A stretch of DNA of 23,991 nucleotides from Clostridiaceae bacterium (lineage in GTDB: Bacteria; Bacillota_A; Clostridia; Acetivibrionales; Acetivibrionaceae), in the NCBI GenBank assembly GCA_012513545.1, contig JAAZCB010000953.1, positions 1-23,991 on the forward strand, given 5' to 3'. This document shows positions 1-7,588 of this stretch, piece after piece; position 1 is the first letter of the stretch, and every line of letters begins with the position of its first letter. The position numbers were made by a program, and so were the translations under genes. Below the pieces are notes generated by a model. The model saw nothing but the letters and a program-made list of their open reading frames with translations. It searched no databases and was not told the origin of the DNA.

Positions 1-19
1 AATTTTCTTGGTGAGTCAT
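1..19 (-). CDS. Transposase N-terminus, truncated by the window edge
   Basis: Only the first six codons are visible (Met-Thr-His-Gln-Glu-Asn), reading leftwards out of the window. ATG is at 19-17 and an AGGAG ribosome-binding site at about 26-30 has a six-base gap to it. IS256-type transposases often start with a short Met-Thr-rich stretch, but six residues do not identify a family. The call depends on the adjacent terminal repeat and the matching element end at the right of the window. Confidence 0.4.
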
Positions 20-112
20 CTCGTTCTCCTATTCAGATGTGGTAATCTTTTTAGGATACTACTGACTCACCACTTTTGTTAAGGTTCAGTATTTTACAGA
101 AAGAATGTTACA
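1..112 (-). mobile_element. Partial insertion sequence, transposase-start end, probably IS256 family
   Basis: This is the edge of an element that continues to the left of the window. A 21-bp terminal repeat at 92-112 (minus strand, begins TGTAAC and ends CTGTAAAA) matches the terminal repeat at 23872-23892 at 18 of 21 positions. Just inside both repeats lies a shared subterminal word, GTGAGTCA on the inward-reading strand (here about 63-70, at the right end 23893-23900). About 73 bp inside the repeat begins an open reading frame with a good ribosome-binding site, reading out of the window. Terminal repeat plus nearby transposase start is seen directly. The family name rests on the C-terminus at the other end of the window, so it is an inference here. 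Confidence 0.55.
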
Positions 113-255
113 CCAACTATGAAGTGAGACTCGTTCACTTTGTAGAATTGGTTAAGTGAATTTCGTAAAATAATCTACAGAAGTCCGCTATAATCGTAAA
201 TTAGCTCTCCTAATAATTTTCTTGTAACAAGACTTTTTCATAGGGGGTTCATAAA
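113..255. other. Gap between the aldolase gene and the left element; alternating AAGTGA repeats
   Basis: No gene is seen. The word AAGTGA occurs at 122-127, its complement TTCACTT at 134-140, and AAGTGAA at 154-160, so the middle copy can pair with either neighbour to give two mutually exclusive short hairpins. A small TCTTG-TAA-CAAGA hairpin lies at 220-232. None is followed by a T-run on the minus strand, so no convincing terminator for the long minus-strand operon can be called. Confidence 0.35.
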
Positions 256-918
256 TTATTTTTGTAAATTCAAATTCTTTCTCCCCTTCTCAACCTCACC
301 AATAAAAGCCAATGCATTCTGTGTCATTTCTGTCATGTTACTTTTTTCTAATACGTGTTGATTAATGAGGTCACTACCTACGCCGACCGCAAAAGATCCT
401 GCGAGAATATAATCTGCTGTAGTTAATATAGTAACTCCACCGACTGGAATTAAGTCAATATTAGGTAAAGGTCCGTGAATTGCTTTGATATATTTTGGTC
501 CTCCAATGTCAGAAGGAAACACCTTAACAATATCTGCTCCTGCGTTCCAAGCTGCTAATATTTCACTTGGGGTAAAACATCCAGGAATGACTGGAATACT
601 ATAACGGTGGCAAATATCAATAGTTTGAATATCTAGTATTGGTGCAACAATAAAATCTGCTCCTGAGAGAATTGCTTGACGAGCGGTTTCTGAATCTAGA
701 ACAGATCCTGCCCCGAATAGAACGTCATCTCCAAACCGTATAGCCGCTTTCTCTAGCACTTGTAACGCACCTGGAGTTGTCATGGTGACTTCAATAACTC
801 TAACTCCACCTAGACGAATGGCATCTGCAGCTGCAATGAGCTGGTCGGAGGAATTAGCTCGCATAATTGCGATAATTCCCGTATCATGGATCAATTGAAT
901 TTTTTCTAATTTTTGCAT
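256..918 (-). CDS. eda: 2-dehydro-3-deoxy-6-phosphogluconate (KDPG) / 4-hydroxy-2-oxoglutarate aldolase
   Basis: A class I aldolase of the Eda family, 220 residues, the usual length. Family members cleave KDPG to pyruvate and glyceraldehyde 3-phosphate through a Schiff base. The landmarks are in place: Glu43 in VIEVTMTTP, the GAGSVLD strand near 69-75, the VIPGCFTP segment near 110-117, and the Schiff-base lysine Lys132 in VKVFPSD, followed by PVGGV near 158-162. Start: ATG at 918 has TAAGGAGG four bases upstream; a TTG directly before it (921) lies too close to that site. It is the last gene of the long minus-strand series, only 16 bp from the kinase gene upstream, which would supply its phosphorylated substrate. 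A KDPGal- or 4-hydroxy-2-oxoglutarate-specific variant cannot be excluded. Confidence 0.92.
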   Translation of the reverse strand: MQKLEKIQLIHDTGIIAIMRANSSDQLIAAADAIRLGGVRVIEVTMTTPGALQVLEKAAIRFGDDVLFGAGSVLDSETARQAILSGADFIVAPILDIQTIDICHRYSIPVIPGCFTPSEILAAWNAGADIVKVFPSDIGGPKYIKAIHGPLPNIDLIPVGGVTILTTADYILAGSFAVGVGSDLINQHVLEKSNMTEMTQNALAFIGEVEKGRKNLNLQK

Positions 919-934
919 CAATCCTCCTTATAAA

Positions 935-2083
935 TTACCTTGCTACACGTTTCCCGCCGCCTGAATTGTCCGTTTGAAGCAAACGACCGACCTCTTTTCT
1001 ATCAATAATTGGTAGGTCAAACATCAAAGTCTGTTGAAGGCGTGAGGCTGCATCACCGACAAGAACACCTTTTTGTATACCATCGAAAGAAAAACCTGAT
1101 GTGAGAAGTCCATAGTAAAAACCCGCATTCCAAGTATCCCCCCCTCCCAGACGATCTACCAAACAGATCGAATGTATAGAAGGCGATCGAAAATAGTTCC
1201 CTTCATAATCGACAACTACTGATTCCCATAAATGATTTTCAAAATTTAGAGGATAACGAATTGTAATAGCTAAAATTTTCAATTTGAACTTTTTTATGAT
1301 GACTTCTGCAAAATTTCGGATATCATCATCTGTAATTTGGTTTATATTGCCATTTACGATCTTTTCCACTGAAGATTTTCCACAAGAAATATTATACAGA
1401 GTAGCCATATCTTCAATAGTGGTAATTAGGATATCAATATGATCTTCGATTACCTGAGTCAATACAGATCTCGCTTGGTCCTTATTCCAAAGAGATTCAC
1501 GATAATTTAAATCTAAACCAACCCAGCAATTCGCTGGTTTATGATTGACAGCATCCAAAAACGCTTCGAGACAAAAATTTTCAGAATACCCAGAGTGGGT
1601 TGAAAGACCAAAAGTAATACCGGAAGTATGAAATATTTTGGTTTTTTGTAAGATCTTGCCCCAATTTACCATACCTTTTCCAAATAAAGAAGCAGTAGAA
1701 TATTTACGTTGATAATAAACTACATTTCTTCTAGGAGTCCGACCTAATTCGTAAAGCATACGACCGATTGGATCTGTTGGTGATGTCCATACAACATGAT
1801 CTGTATTAACTCCGCTTTCCCGACCAACATTCCGAACAGCCCAGCCGTATGGATTATCAGGAACTCTAGTTATAAATGTGGACGGTATTCCCAGGCGACT
1901 GAGGCCTACAGCAAGCGTGAATTCACTTCCGGCCAATGAAATATATACCTGCCGTGTTCGTTCTAAGCGTTCTAAATCAGCAGGTGTGTCACGTATCATT
2001 ACCTCCCCAAAAGTGACAAAAATGCCCTCTTTACCTTTATAGAGACCAATATCATCAGTAGATATATCAAAATCAGTTTTCAT
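935..2083 (-). CDS. kdgK: PfkB-family sugar kinase, probable 2-dehydro-3-deoxygluconokinase
   Basis: A ribokinase-fold kinase of 382 residues, somewhat longer than typical KDG kinases (about 310-340). FGEVMIRDTP near 25-34 and LAGSEFTLAVGLSRLG near 50-65 form the sugar-binding N-terminal part. DLNYRESLW at 191-199 is characteristic of the KDG kinase branch. GGGDTWNAGF at 313-322 carries the catalytic Asp316 and anion hole, with Gly in place of the more usual Ala in the GAGD core. Family function: ATP-dependent 6-phosphorylation of 2-keto-3-deoxygluconate to KDPG. The KDPG aldolase gene directly downstream supports this role. A 205-bp gap separates it from the SDR gene upstream. A clear AAGGAT precedes the ATG. 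The exact substrate (KDG or KDGal) is not readable from sequence. Confidence 0.85.
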   Translation of the reverse strand: MKTDFDISTDDIGLYKGKEGIFVTFGEVMIRDTPADLERLERTRQVYISLAGSEFTLAVGLSRLGIPSTFITRVPDNPYGWAVRNVGRESGVNTDHVVWTSPTDPIGRMLYELGRTPRRNVVYYQRKYSTASLFGKGMVNWGKILQKTKIFHTSGITFGLSTHSGYSENFCLEAFLDAVNHKPANCWVGLDLNYRESLWNKDQARSVLTQVIEDHIDILITTIEDMATLYNISCGKSSVEKIVNGNINQITDDDIRNFAEVIIKKFKLKILAITIRYPLNFENHLWESVVVDYEGNYFRSPSIHSICLVDRLGGGDTWNAGFYYGLLTSGFSFDGIQKGVLVGDAASRLQQTLMFDLPIIDRKEVGRLLQTDNSGGGKRVAR

Positions 2084-2288
2084 TAGTGAAAATCCTTTTG
2101 AGATACATAATTAATTTTTGATCAATTACATACTTTTTTTGCTAATTATCCACATCATCGTCATTATCAATAAAGATTCATGTTTTGTTTGATTAATCAT
2201 TTACTACCATTTCCAACACTTTATTACAGAAGAGCCATTTTGGAATTAATTCATGTCTTTTAATGGCTAAACCATTTGTATATTTTGT

Positions 2289-3080
2289 TTACGCTACGGT
2301 ATTTAACCATCCACCATCTACATAATATGTTGATCCTACACAATAACTAGCACGATCAGAGCATAAGAAAACAAAAAAATCAGCCAATTCTTCAGGTCTA
2401 GCAAAACGTTTGATAGGTATTTTCTCAACAATTCTATTTAAATATTCTTCAAAGTTAATGTCTTTACCATTAGTCAATTGTTTAGCTATTTCCACTACAT
2501 CAGGTGTTATAACTGCCCCTGGATTGATGCAATTAACGCGAATATTCCAATCTATTAATTCATTTGAGAGTACTTTTGAGAACATCATTAATGCGGATTT
2601 AGTTACATTATAGATTGGCTCATAAATAAGGGGCTGTTTTGCGCAGAGAGAAGCGTTATTAATAATGACTCCCCCCCCTCTCTCTCGCATCATTGGCGCT
2701 AACCCCCGCGATAATTGAACAGCAGCCATTACATGTAAATTCCAATAGTAATTCCACTTTTCATCCGGTGCAGTAATGATTTTTTCATTACTACCTGCTC
2801 CTGCATTATTAATAAGTATATCTACTCCGCCGAATGAGTTGCTAACATAATTGATTATGCTTTGATTATCCTCGGATTTTGAAACATCTGCTGAAATACC
2901 TATTACTTTCACTCCAAATTGTCTTGATATTTCTTCTGCCGTTGCTGTTACTTTTGTCTTATTACGAGCGCATAAGACAATATTGACTCCCTCCTCGGCC
3001 AATCCTTTTGCCACTGCTAAACCAATACCTGTGCTTCCACCAGTGATTACCGCAACTTTTTCCCTGAGCCTTAAATCCAT
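2289..3080 (-). CDS. Short-chain dehydrogenase/reductase (SDR), NAD(P)-dependent
   Basis: A classical SDR of 263 residues. The nucleotide-binding motif TGGSTGIG is at 13-20, NNAG at 91-94, the structural Asn114 in NLHV, and the catalytic triad Ser144, Tyr157 and Lys161 (YNVTK). The C-terminal YYVDGG at 252-257 is typical of the family. The AARN-type stretch after strand 2 (CARN, 37-40) hints at NADPH, but this is not decisive. GAAGGAAT upstream of the ATG is a good ribosome-binding site. The gene sits between the PLP enzyme and the KDG kinase, so it probably oxidises or reduces a sugar or sugar-acid intermediate of the same pathway. The substrate cannot be named. Confidence 0.88.
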   Translation of the reverse strand: MDLRLREKVAVITGGSTGIGLAVAKGLAEEGVNIVLCARNKTKVTATAEEISRQFGVKVIGISADVSKSEDNQSIINYVSNSFGGVDILINNAGAGSNEKIITAPDEKWNYYWNLHVMAAVQLSRGLAPMMRERGGGVIINNASLCAKQPLIYEPIYNVTKSALMMFSKVLSNELIDWNIRVNCINPGAVITPDVVEIAKQLTNGKDINFEEYLNRIVEKIPIKRFARPEELADFFVFLCSDRASYCVGSTYYVDGGWLNTVA

Positions 3081-3171
3081 ATTGAATTCCTTCCCATATA
3101 TAATTGAATGCTACCTCAATCAAATTACATTTCTATCGACTTAATTTACTCAACTTTGTGTGCACCTGTAA

Positions 3172-4302
3172 TCAAGATAGTTTTGCAAATTCTCTTAATG
3201 CGTTAAGTAGTAGATCAATATCATCTTGATTGATTCGCGGTGACATATGACCAATTCGAATGATTTTGTCATGTAATTGGCCCAATCCACCAGCAATTTT
3301 TAAATTATGAACATCTAATAAATAATCAACAATTTTACTGGTATGGACATCTTTTGGGCCATAAGCAACGGTCATTATTGGAGCCATGCTTTCATTCGGA
3401 GTAAAAGGTTTATATCCGAGTAGAGCTAATCCTTTTCTTAATCTCACTGCAAGGTCCTTATAATGGGCGATTCGCTTTTCTAATCCCTCGTCAAGCAGTT
3501 GATTCAAGCTAGCATTCAATGCAACAACATTTGAAGTCGCCATAGTAATTGGATAAGGGTGCCAGTCAGCCCATTCATCAGAATATTTTTGCCAATTACG
3601 TAAATTCAGATACCAACCATTCGAATGGCCTTTTATACTGTTGATTTTATTCCAACCATTCTTTCCGACTGCAACTAAAGACAGTCCAGGTGGTGCTCCT
3701 AAGCATTTTTGTGATGCTGATGCACACAGATCAATATGGAAATCATCCATACTAAAAGGTACCCCCCCTAGTGAAGAGACTGCATCGACAAAAAAGATGA
3801 TATTGTGTTCTTTACATACTCTTCCAATTTGTTCTACAGGATTGACAACCCCTGTAGATGTCTCAAGGTGAACAACCGCGATTCCTTTCGTGTCAGGATT
3901 CTTTTCAATTATCTCTTCAATAACGACAGGGCATATTGGCTTATCCCATGCAAAGTCGATTTGTACTACATTTATTTCGTGAGATTCTGCAATTTCTACT
4001 AACCTGTTCCCAAAGAATCCATTAACCCCAACAATAATTTTCTCGCCTTTAGAAAAGGCACTACCTAGGCAGGCATCAATACCAGCCGATCCAGAGCCAA
4101 CCATAATATAGACATTTCCATTTGTAATAAAAATCCGCTTTAAGAAATGGATAGTCTGATTATAAAAGGATGTCCAATCGCGCCCATAATGAGGTTGAAC
4201 AGGCTGACTCATCAGTTCTAGTACATCATTATCTACTTCAACTGGTCCAGGTATAAACAATCTTACGCCTTTTAGTCTTGGTGAATCATCTTCTCTTTTC
4301 AT
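3172..4302 (-). CDS. Class V PLP-dependent aminotransferase, alanine/serine-glyoxylate type
   Basis: A fold-type I PLP enzyme of 376 residues. FIPGPVEV near 16-23 matches the N-terminal signature of the AGXT/SGAT group. MVGSGSAGIDACLG at 67-80 is the phosphate-binding region, FVDAVSSLGG at 171-180 holds the cofactor-ring Asp173, and SQKCLGAPPGLS at 197-208 carries the Schiff-base Lys199. RIGHMS at 349-354 precedes the C-terminal domain. Known relatives transaminate alanine or serine with glyoxylate or pyruvate. Its place among sugar-acid enzymes is unusual for that role. It could transaminate a pathway intermediate or remove the amino group of an amino sugar acid. Only the family is secure. 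The Shine-Dalgarno site is weak. Confidence 0.85.
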   Translation of the reverse strand: MKREDDSPRLKGVRLFIPGPVEVDNDVLELMSQPVQPHYGRDWTSFYNQTIHFLKRIFITNGNVYIMVGSGSAGIDACLGSAFSKGEKIIVGVNGFFGNRLVEIAESHEINVVQIDFAWDKPICPVVIEEIIEKNPDTKGIAVVHLETSTGVVNPVEQIGRVCKEHNIIFFVDAVSSLGGVPFSMDDFHIDLCASASQKCLGAPPGLSLVAVGKNGWNKINSIKGHSNGWYLNLRNWQKYSDEWADWHPYPITMATSNVVALNASLNQLLDEGLEKRIAHYKDLAVRLRKGLALLGYKPFTPNESMAPIMTVAYGPKDVHTSKIVDYLLDVHNLKIAGGLGQLHDKIIRIGHMSPRINQDDIDLLLNALREFAKLS

Positions 4303-4364
4303 TATTTAACCATTGATCTCATTTTTTCAATTTGAACTAAAAATAATCATCAATACAATTCACT

Positions 4365-5123
4365 TTAATCATAGTATTCAGGAAATTTTCTAACTGATTT
4401 CCACCACTCAGGATCATGACCAAAGAATAGTTGACCATTCTCAATATTTGTCAAAGAGATCAATCTATTCGCACTATTTCTGGCTAATATCGGATTCCAA
4501 CTTGCTTGCCAGTTATTTTGGACAATACAATCTTTTATTGATATTGCATCACTGGCAATAATTATTGGAGCTGAATTTTTGAATCTCAAAACAACTCCCA
4601 TCATACCTGGAACATGACCTGGGCAACGTATGAGATCTATACCAGGTACTAAGCTCATCTCACCTAAAATTAATTCATAATTTAATTCTGGCAGGTTATA
4701 GTATTGCTTAGGAAATTCATCTGGCATAGATAAAGCATAGAGATAATGATCTTTCTGAACAATGAAGGTCGCTTTCGGAAAATATTCGTTACAACCAGCA
4801 TGGTCAAAATGTAAATGAGTATTCACAACATAATCAATATTTTCAGACTTTAGACTAATCAGTGATAACTGGTTAAGAATAAACTCATTCCTTTTCATTT
4901 GAGGACAAATTAAAGTCTCATATCTGGTACCTTTGAATGTAGCTTGAGGTAATTCAATATGATTGGGGTGCATTCCTGTATCAATGAGGATATTTAATCC
5001 AAAAACCTGAATTAAACCTACCCAATTTGGAGCTATGATTCGATTCCCATTCTCCTCACCAGGGATGAATACTCTACCTTTATCATTGTCGCATTGTCCC
5101 ACAGGAATAACATATAATTTCAC
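4365..5123 (-). CDS. Metallo-beta-lactamase-fold hydrolase, lactonase-like
   Basis: 252 residues with a full set of dinuclear metal ligands: THLHFDHAG at 102-110 (His103, His105, Asp107, His108), His170 in CPGHVPGMMG, Asp192 in ASDA and His236 in FGHDPEW. The layout and size resemble the N-acyl homoserine lactonase (AiiA/AttM) group. In a sugar operon a sugar-lactone hydrolase acting after a dehydrogenase is a reasonable reading; quorum-quenching is the alternative. The likely start is GTG at 5123, with only a weak GGTGAT upstream. A perfect 18-bp palindrome lies 20 bp in front of the start, so this gene may have its own control. No signal peptide is seen, so it should be cytoplasmic. Confidence 0.85.
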   Translation of the reverse strand: MKLYVIPVGQCDNDKGRVFIPGEENGNRIIAPNWVGLIQVFGLNILIDTGMHPNHIELPQATFKGTRYETLICPQMKRNEFILNQLSLISLKSENIDYVVNTHLHFDHAGCNEYFPKATFIVQKDHYLYALSMPDEFPKQYYNLPELNYELILGEMSLVPGIDLIRCPGHVPGMMGVVLRFKNSAPIIIASDAISIKDCIVQNNWQASWNPILARNSANRLISLTNIENGQLFFGHDPEWWKSVRKFPEYYD

Positions 5124-5142
5124 AATATCACCATCGCCAAAT

Positions 5143-5160
5143 TTATGAAATATTTCATAA
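5143..5160. promoter_or_regulatory. Perfect 18-bp palindrome upstream of the lactonase-like gene
   Basis: TTATGAAATATTTCATAA reads identically on both strands with no central gap. It lies in the 94-bp gap between the epimerase gene and the GTG of the hydrolase gene. Its size and position fit a dimeric repressor site. No terminator-type T-run follows, and nine paired A/T-rich bases without a loop would not fold well as RNA. Function is inferred. Confidence 0.4.
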
Positions 5161-5217
5161 TGTTAAGATCGATTAAAAGCTGAGTTTACTTAGAAATGTT
5201 ATGCAATATTAATCTAC

Positions 5218-6444
5218 CTATTTCTTAGTTATTCCAGTTACATTTTGAATATAACGATCTACGGTTTTATACGTCAATAAAAGTGCCCTTGGCACATGGT
5301 AGGCAGCTTTCCATTCAGATCCCTTATCTGAATTCTTTACCTTGCCATTTCGATACAATTCTGAATACCACTCTCCATATTCCGGATCATATAGAAAATT
5401 ACGGCACCAATCATGTTGGTTCCTAAAACGGTCAAACCAAACATCGTCGTCAATCGTAGTGGCAACTAATCCAGTCAAATAAAGAGCTTCTGCGTTAACC
5501 CAAAAGTTCTTATCATGCCATTGCATACCTACTGCTTTATTCCAGTCCAGCTGCAATGGTTCATCATACTTTTCATCCCGATAAGAAACAATTCCACCAA
5601 AATCCTTATCAAAACCCCATTGATATCCCCATCCTGATATTTCGATCCCTCTCTTGACAATCTCCATATCGCCACGGCGGAGTCCTTCTTCTATACATGC
5701 CCAGCATGATTCCATCAGATGCCCTGGGTAAATTACTCTTCCTTCAGGTTCGTCAATGAATTCCCCTTCCCTCCCTACTGCTTCAAACAATGCCTGATGA
5801 TCATCCTTTGCAAAGACATAAAGAATTTTCTGTAAGCAAAAATCCATCAAAGATTTAACTCGTTGAGATCCTATAACCTGGGCAACAATCGGGATGGTTA
5901 TAACATTGATCATGTAAATACCATGACGCATAAATTTTGGATCCCACTTATTATGATATATGTCCTTAAACTCTAAATCATATGTATTTTTCTCTATTTC
6001 ACCAAAAGTCATTTCAATGAGTCTTTGATCAACATCACTTCCACTTGCTACTGCATACTCCGCTAGACCGCCTACAACAAACAGGTCACTAAAAATTGAT
6101 ATGGGGCCTTTGATTATTTCGCCTTTTTGGTTCAAATGATAATGCCAACGACCATTTCCAGCATATGCATGATCTACCAGGTATTGTCGACCATGCTCAG
6201 CCAGTTTTATCCATTTCGTATCCTGGCTAATTGAATTGTAGATAGCAGAGAACATCCAAAGATTCCTCCCCTGCATCCAGATGAACTTATCTGAATTAGT
6301 TAATGTACCTTTTCGATCAAAACAAGTAAAGTATCCCCCAGCCATGTGATCTGTGACACGATTCTCCCAAAAATTCAACACATTATCAAAGAGGTGTTTT
6401 TTGTAATAGTCACGTAATTCAATTAAAGAAGTTAGATTTAACAT
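5218..6444 (-). CDS. AGE-family sugar epimerase/isomerase
   Basis: 408 residues, the full length of an (alpha/alpha)6-barrel enzyme of the N-acylglucosamine 2-epimerase / cellobiose 2-epimerase / aldose-ketose isomerase superfamily. Recognisable positions are WMQGRNLWMFS at 56-66 (Arg60), the catalytic pair His242 and Glu245 in PGHLMES, His310 in QWHDKNFW and the C-terminal catalytic histidine His383 in AYHVPRALL. Members interconvert C2 epimers or aldoses and ketoses by proton transfer at C2. The sequence does not separate a GlcNAc/ManNAc epimerase from a mannose- or sulfoquinovose-type isomerase. AAGGATGAG upstream of the ATG is a good ribosome-binding site. Its product may feed the FGGY kinase or the Gfo/Idh enzymes encoded upstream. 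Confidence 0.87.
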   Translation of the reverse strand: MLNLTSLIELRDYYKKHLFDNVLNFWENRVTDHMAGGYFTCFDRKGTLTNSDKFIWMQGRNLWMFSAIYNSISQDTKWIKLAEHGRQYLVDHAYAGNGRWHYHLNQKGEIIKGPISIFSDLFVVGGLAEYAVASGSDVDQRLIEMTFGEIEKNTYDLEFKDIYHNKWDPKFMRHGIYMINVITIPIVAQVIGSQRVKSLMDFCLQKILYVFAKDDHQALFEAVGREGEFIDEPEGRVIYPGHLMESCWACIEEGLRRGDMEIVKRGIEISGWGYQWGFDKDFGGIVSYRDEKYDEPLQLDWNKAVGMQWHDKNFWVNAEALYLTGLVATTIDDDVWFDRFRNQHDWCRNFLYDPEYGEWYSELYRNGKVKNSDKGSEWKAAYHVPRALLLTYKTVDRYIQNVTGITKK

Positions 6445-6562
6445 TGTCTCATCCTTATATAATCATTTTTTTGATAATTTTAAGCATAGGTTGCTTGATG
6501 TGAATAATAGATCTCCAATAAAATCCAAATAACAAAGATTATTCGAAAATTTTCTTCCCAAC

Positions 6563-7588
6563 TTATTTAACCAATTCTGGTTTTCCACTTGTCAGTGACG
6601 CCACAATAGCTTCAGCTCCAGCTACTGCATTTTTGCCATCCTCTCCTGAGACTGGTACTTCCAGATCTTTTACTAAACAATCAAGAAATATTTCCAATTC
6701 CATATGAAGATCGCCACACACATAGCCATAAATTTCAGGCCAATAGGAATTTTCAAAATAATTCATACCAGCCTTATCAAAACAAAATCCACCCTGATTT
6801 TTAAAATCAAGGACTATCTTTCCTGATGATCCTGTCACCTCTGTTACTGCATCCACCAAGGTCGGATAAGAGTCTGGATAAATCCAACAATTTTCCATGA
6901 TAGCAGCAGACCCATTCTTAAATTTTAATAATGACAATACTGTGTCACTAAGCTCATATCCTTCTGCCTTTAATTCTCCAGATTGTTTTATCGCATAAGC
7001 TTCCACAACTTGGCTGTTACTTAACCAATTCATGATATCAATGTCATGAACTGAATTGTGATAAATAATTGTGTGCTCACCACAGCGGGCACCTAATCTT
7101 CTTGCAGCAATGCGTGGGTTGTTTCTTCTAGCATAAAAATGCTTGACCTCACCAATCTTTCCTGCCTGAATCATTGCTTTTGCTTCCACATAGCGTTGGT
7201 TAAATCGTAATATATGAGCAACCATTAATTTAATACCCGCAGACTTAGAAGCAGCTATAATTTGTTCACATTCTTTTACCGAAAGAGCTAGTGGTTTCTC
7301 GATTAGAATATGCTTCCCTGCTAAGCAAGCGGCTAACGCAGGTTTGAGATGATATTGGTCGCTGGTACAAATGCTGACAGCCTCAATATTTGGATCTGCT
7401 AAAAGAGATTCCATATTCTCAAAGTTCCTGACATTCAACTTATCTGCAACATTTTTACACCTTTGAGTGTCGGCGTCATAAATACCTATCAGATTTGCAG
7501 ATGCTAATTGTTTATACAGTCTAGCGTGATATTCTCCAAACCATCCTACACCAATAACACCAATATTGATTTTTCTTGCAGCACTCAT
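6563..7588 (-). CDS. Gfo/Idh/MocA-family oxidoreductase (copy 1)
   Basis: 341 residues. The Rossmann motif GVIGVGWFGEYHARLY starts at 10. EKP at 97-99 carries the family's catalytic Lys98, and NSVHDIDIMNWL near 178-189 holds the His181/Asp182 motif of the C-terminal domain. Members use NAD(P) to oxidise or reduce hydroxyls of sugars, inositols and amino sugars. Its ATG overlaps the stop of the FGGY kinase gene by four bases (ATGA), with AAGGAG seven to ten bases upstream inside that gene, which points to translational coupling. It is clearly paralogous to the two oxidoreductases at 14013 and 15072, sharing long matching blocks. The substrate is unknown. Confidence 0.9.
   Translation of the reverse strand: MSAARKINIGVIGVGWFGEYHARLYKQLASANLIGIYDADTQRCKNVADKLNVRNFENMESLLADPNIEAVSICTSDQYHLKPALAACLAGKHILIEKPLALSVKECEQIIAASKSAGIKLMVAHILRFNQRYVEAKAMIQAGKIGEVKHFYARRNNPRIAARRLGARCGEHTIIYHNSVHDIDIMNWLSNSQVVEAYAIKQSGELKAEGYELSDTVLSLLKFKNGSAAIMENCWIYPDSYPTLVDAVTEVTGSSGKIVLDFKNQGGFCFDKAGMNYFENSYWPEIYGYVCGDLHMELEIFLDCLVKDLEVPVSGEDGKNAVAGAEAIVASLTSGKPELVK

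Noticed and set aside
220..232. TCTTG-TAA-CAAGA hairpin as a terminator of the minus-strand operon
   Set aside because: The stem is short and A/T-rich, and the T-run lies on the wrong side for minus-strand transcription.
2142..2170. Possible internal promoter upstream of the KDG kinase gene (TTGATA with A/T-rich -10 candidates)
   Set aside because: No -10 box fits at 16-18 bp spacing with more than a weak match.
2233..2268. AGCCATT...AATGGCT inverted repeat with a GAATTAATTC palindrome in the loop, in the SDR-kdgK gap
   Set aside because: Seven-bp arms with a 22-base loop in A/T-rich DNA are expected by chance, and no T-run follows.
935..6444. Sulfoquinovose (sulfo-EMP) pathway, suggested by an AGE-family isomerase, a PfkB kinase and a LacD-like aldolase in one locus
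   Set aside because: No sulfoquinovosidase, sulfolactaldehyde reductase or sulfonate exporter is visible. The kinase has KDG-kinase features, and the LacD-like gene sits with amino-sugar genes.
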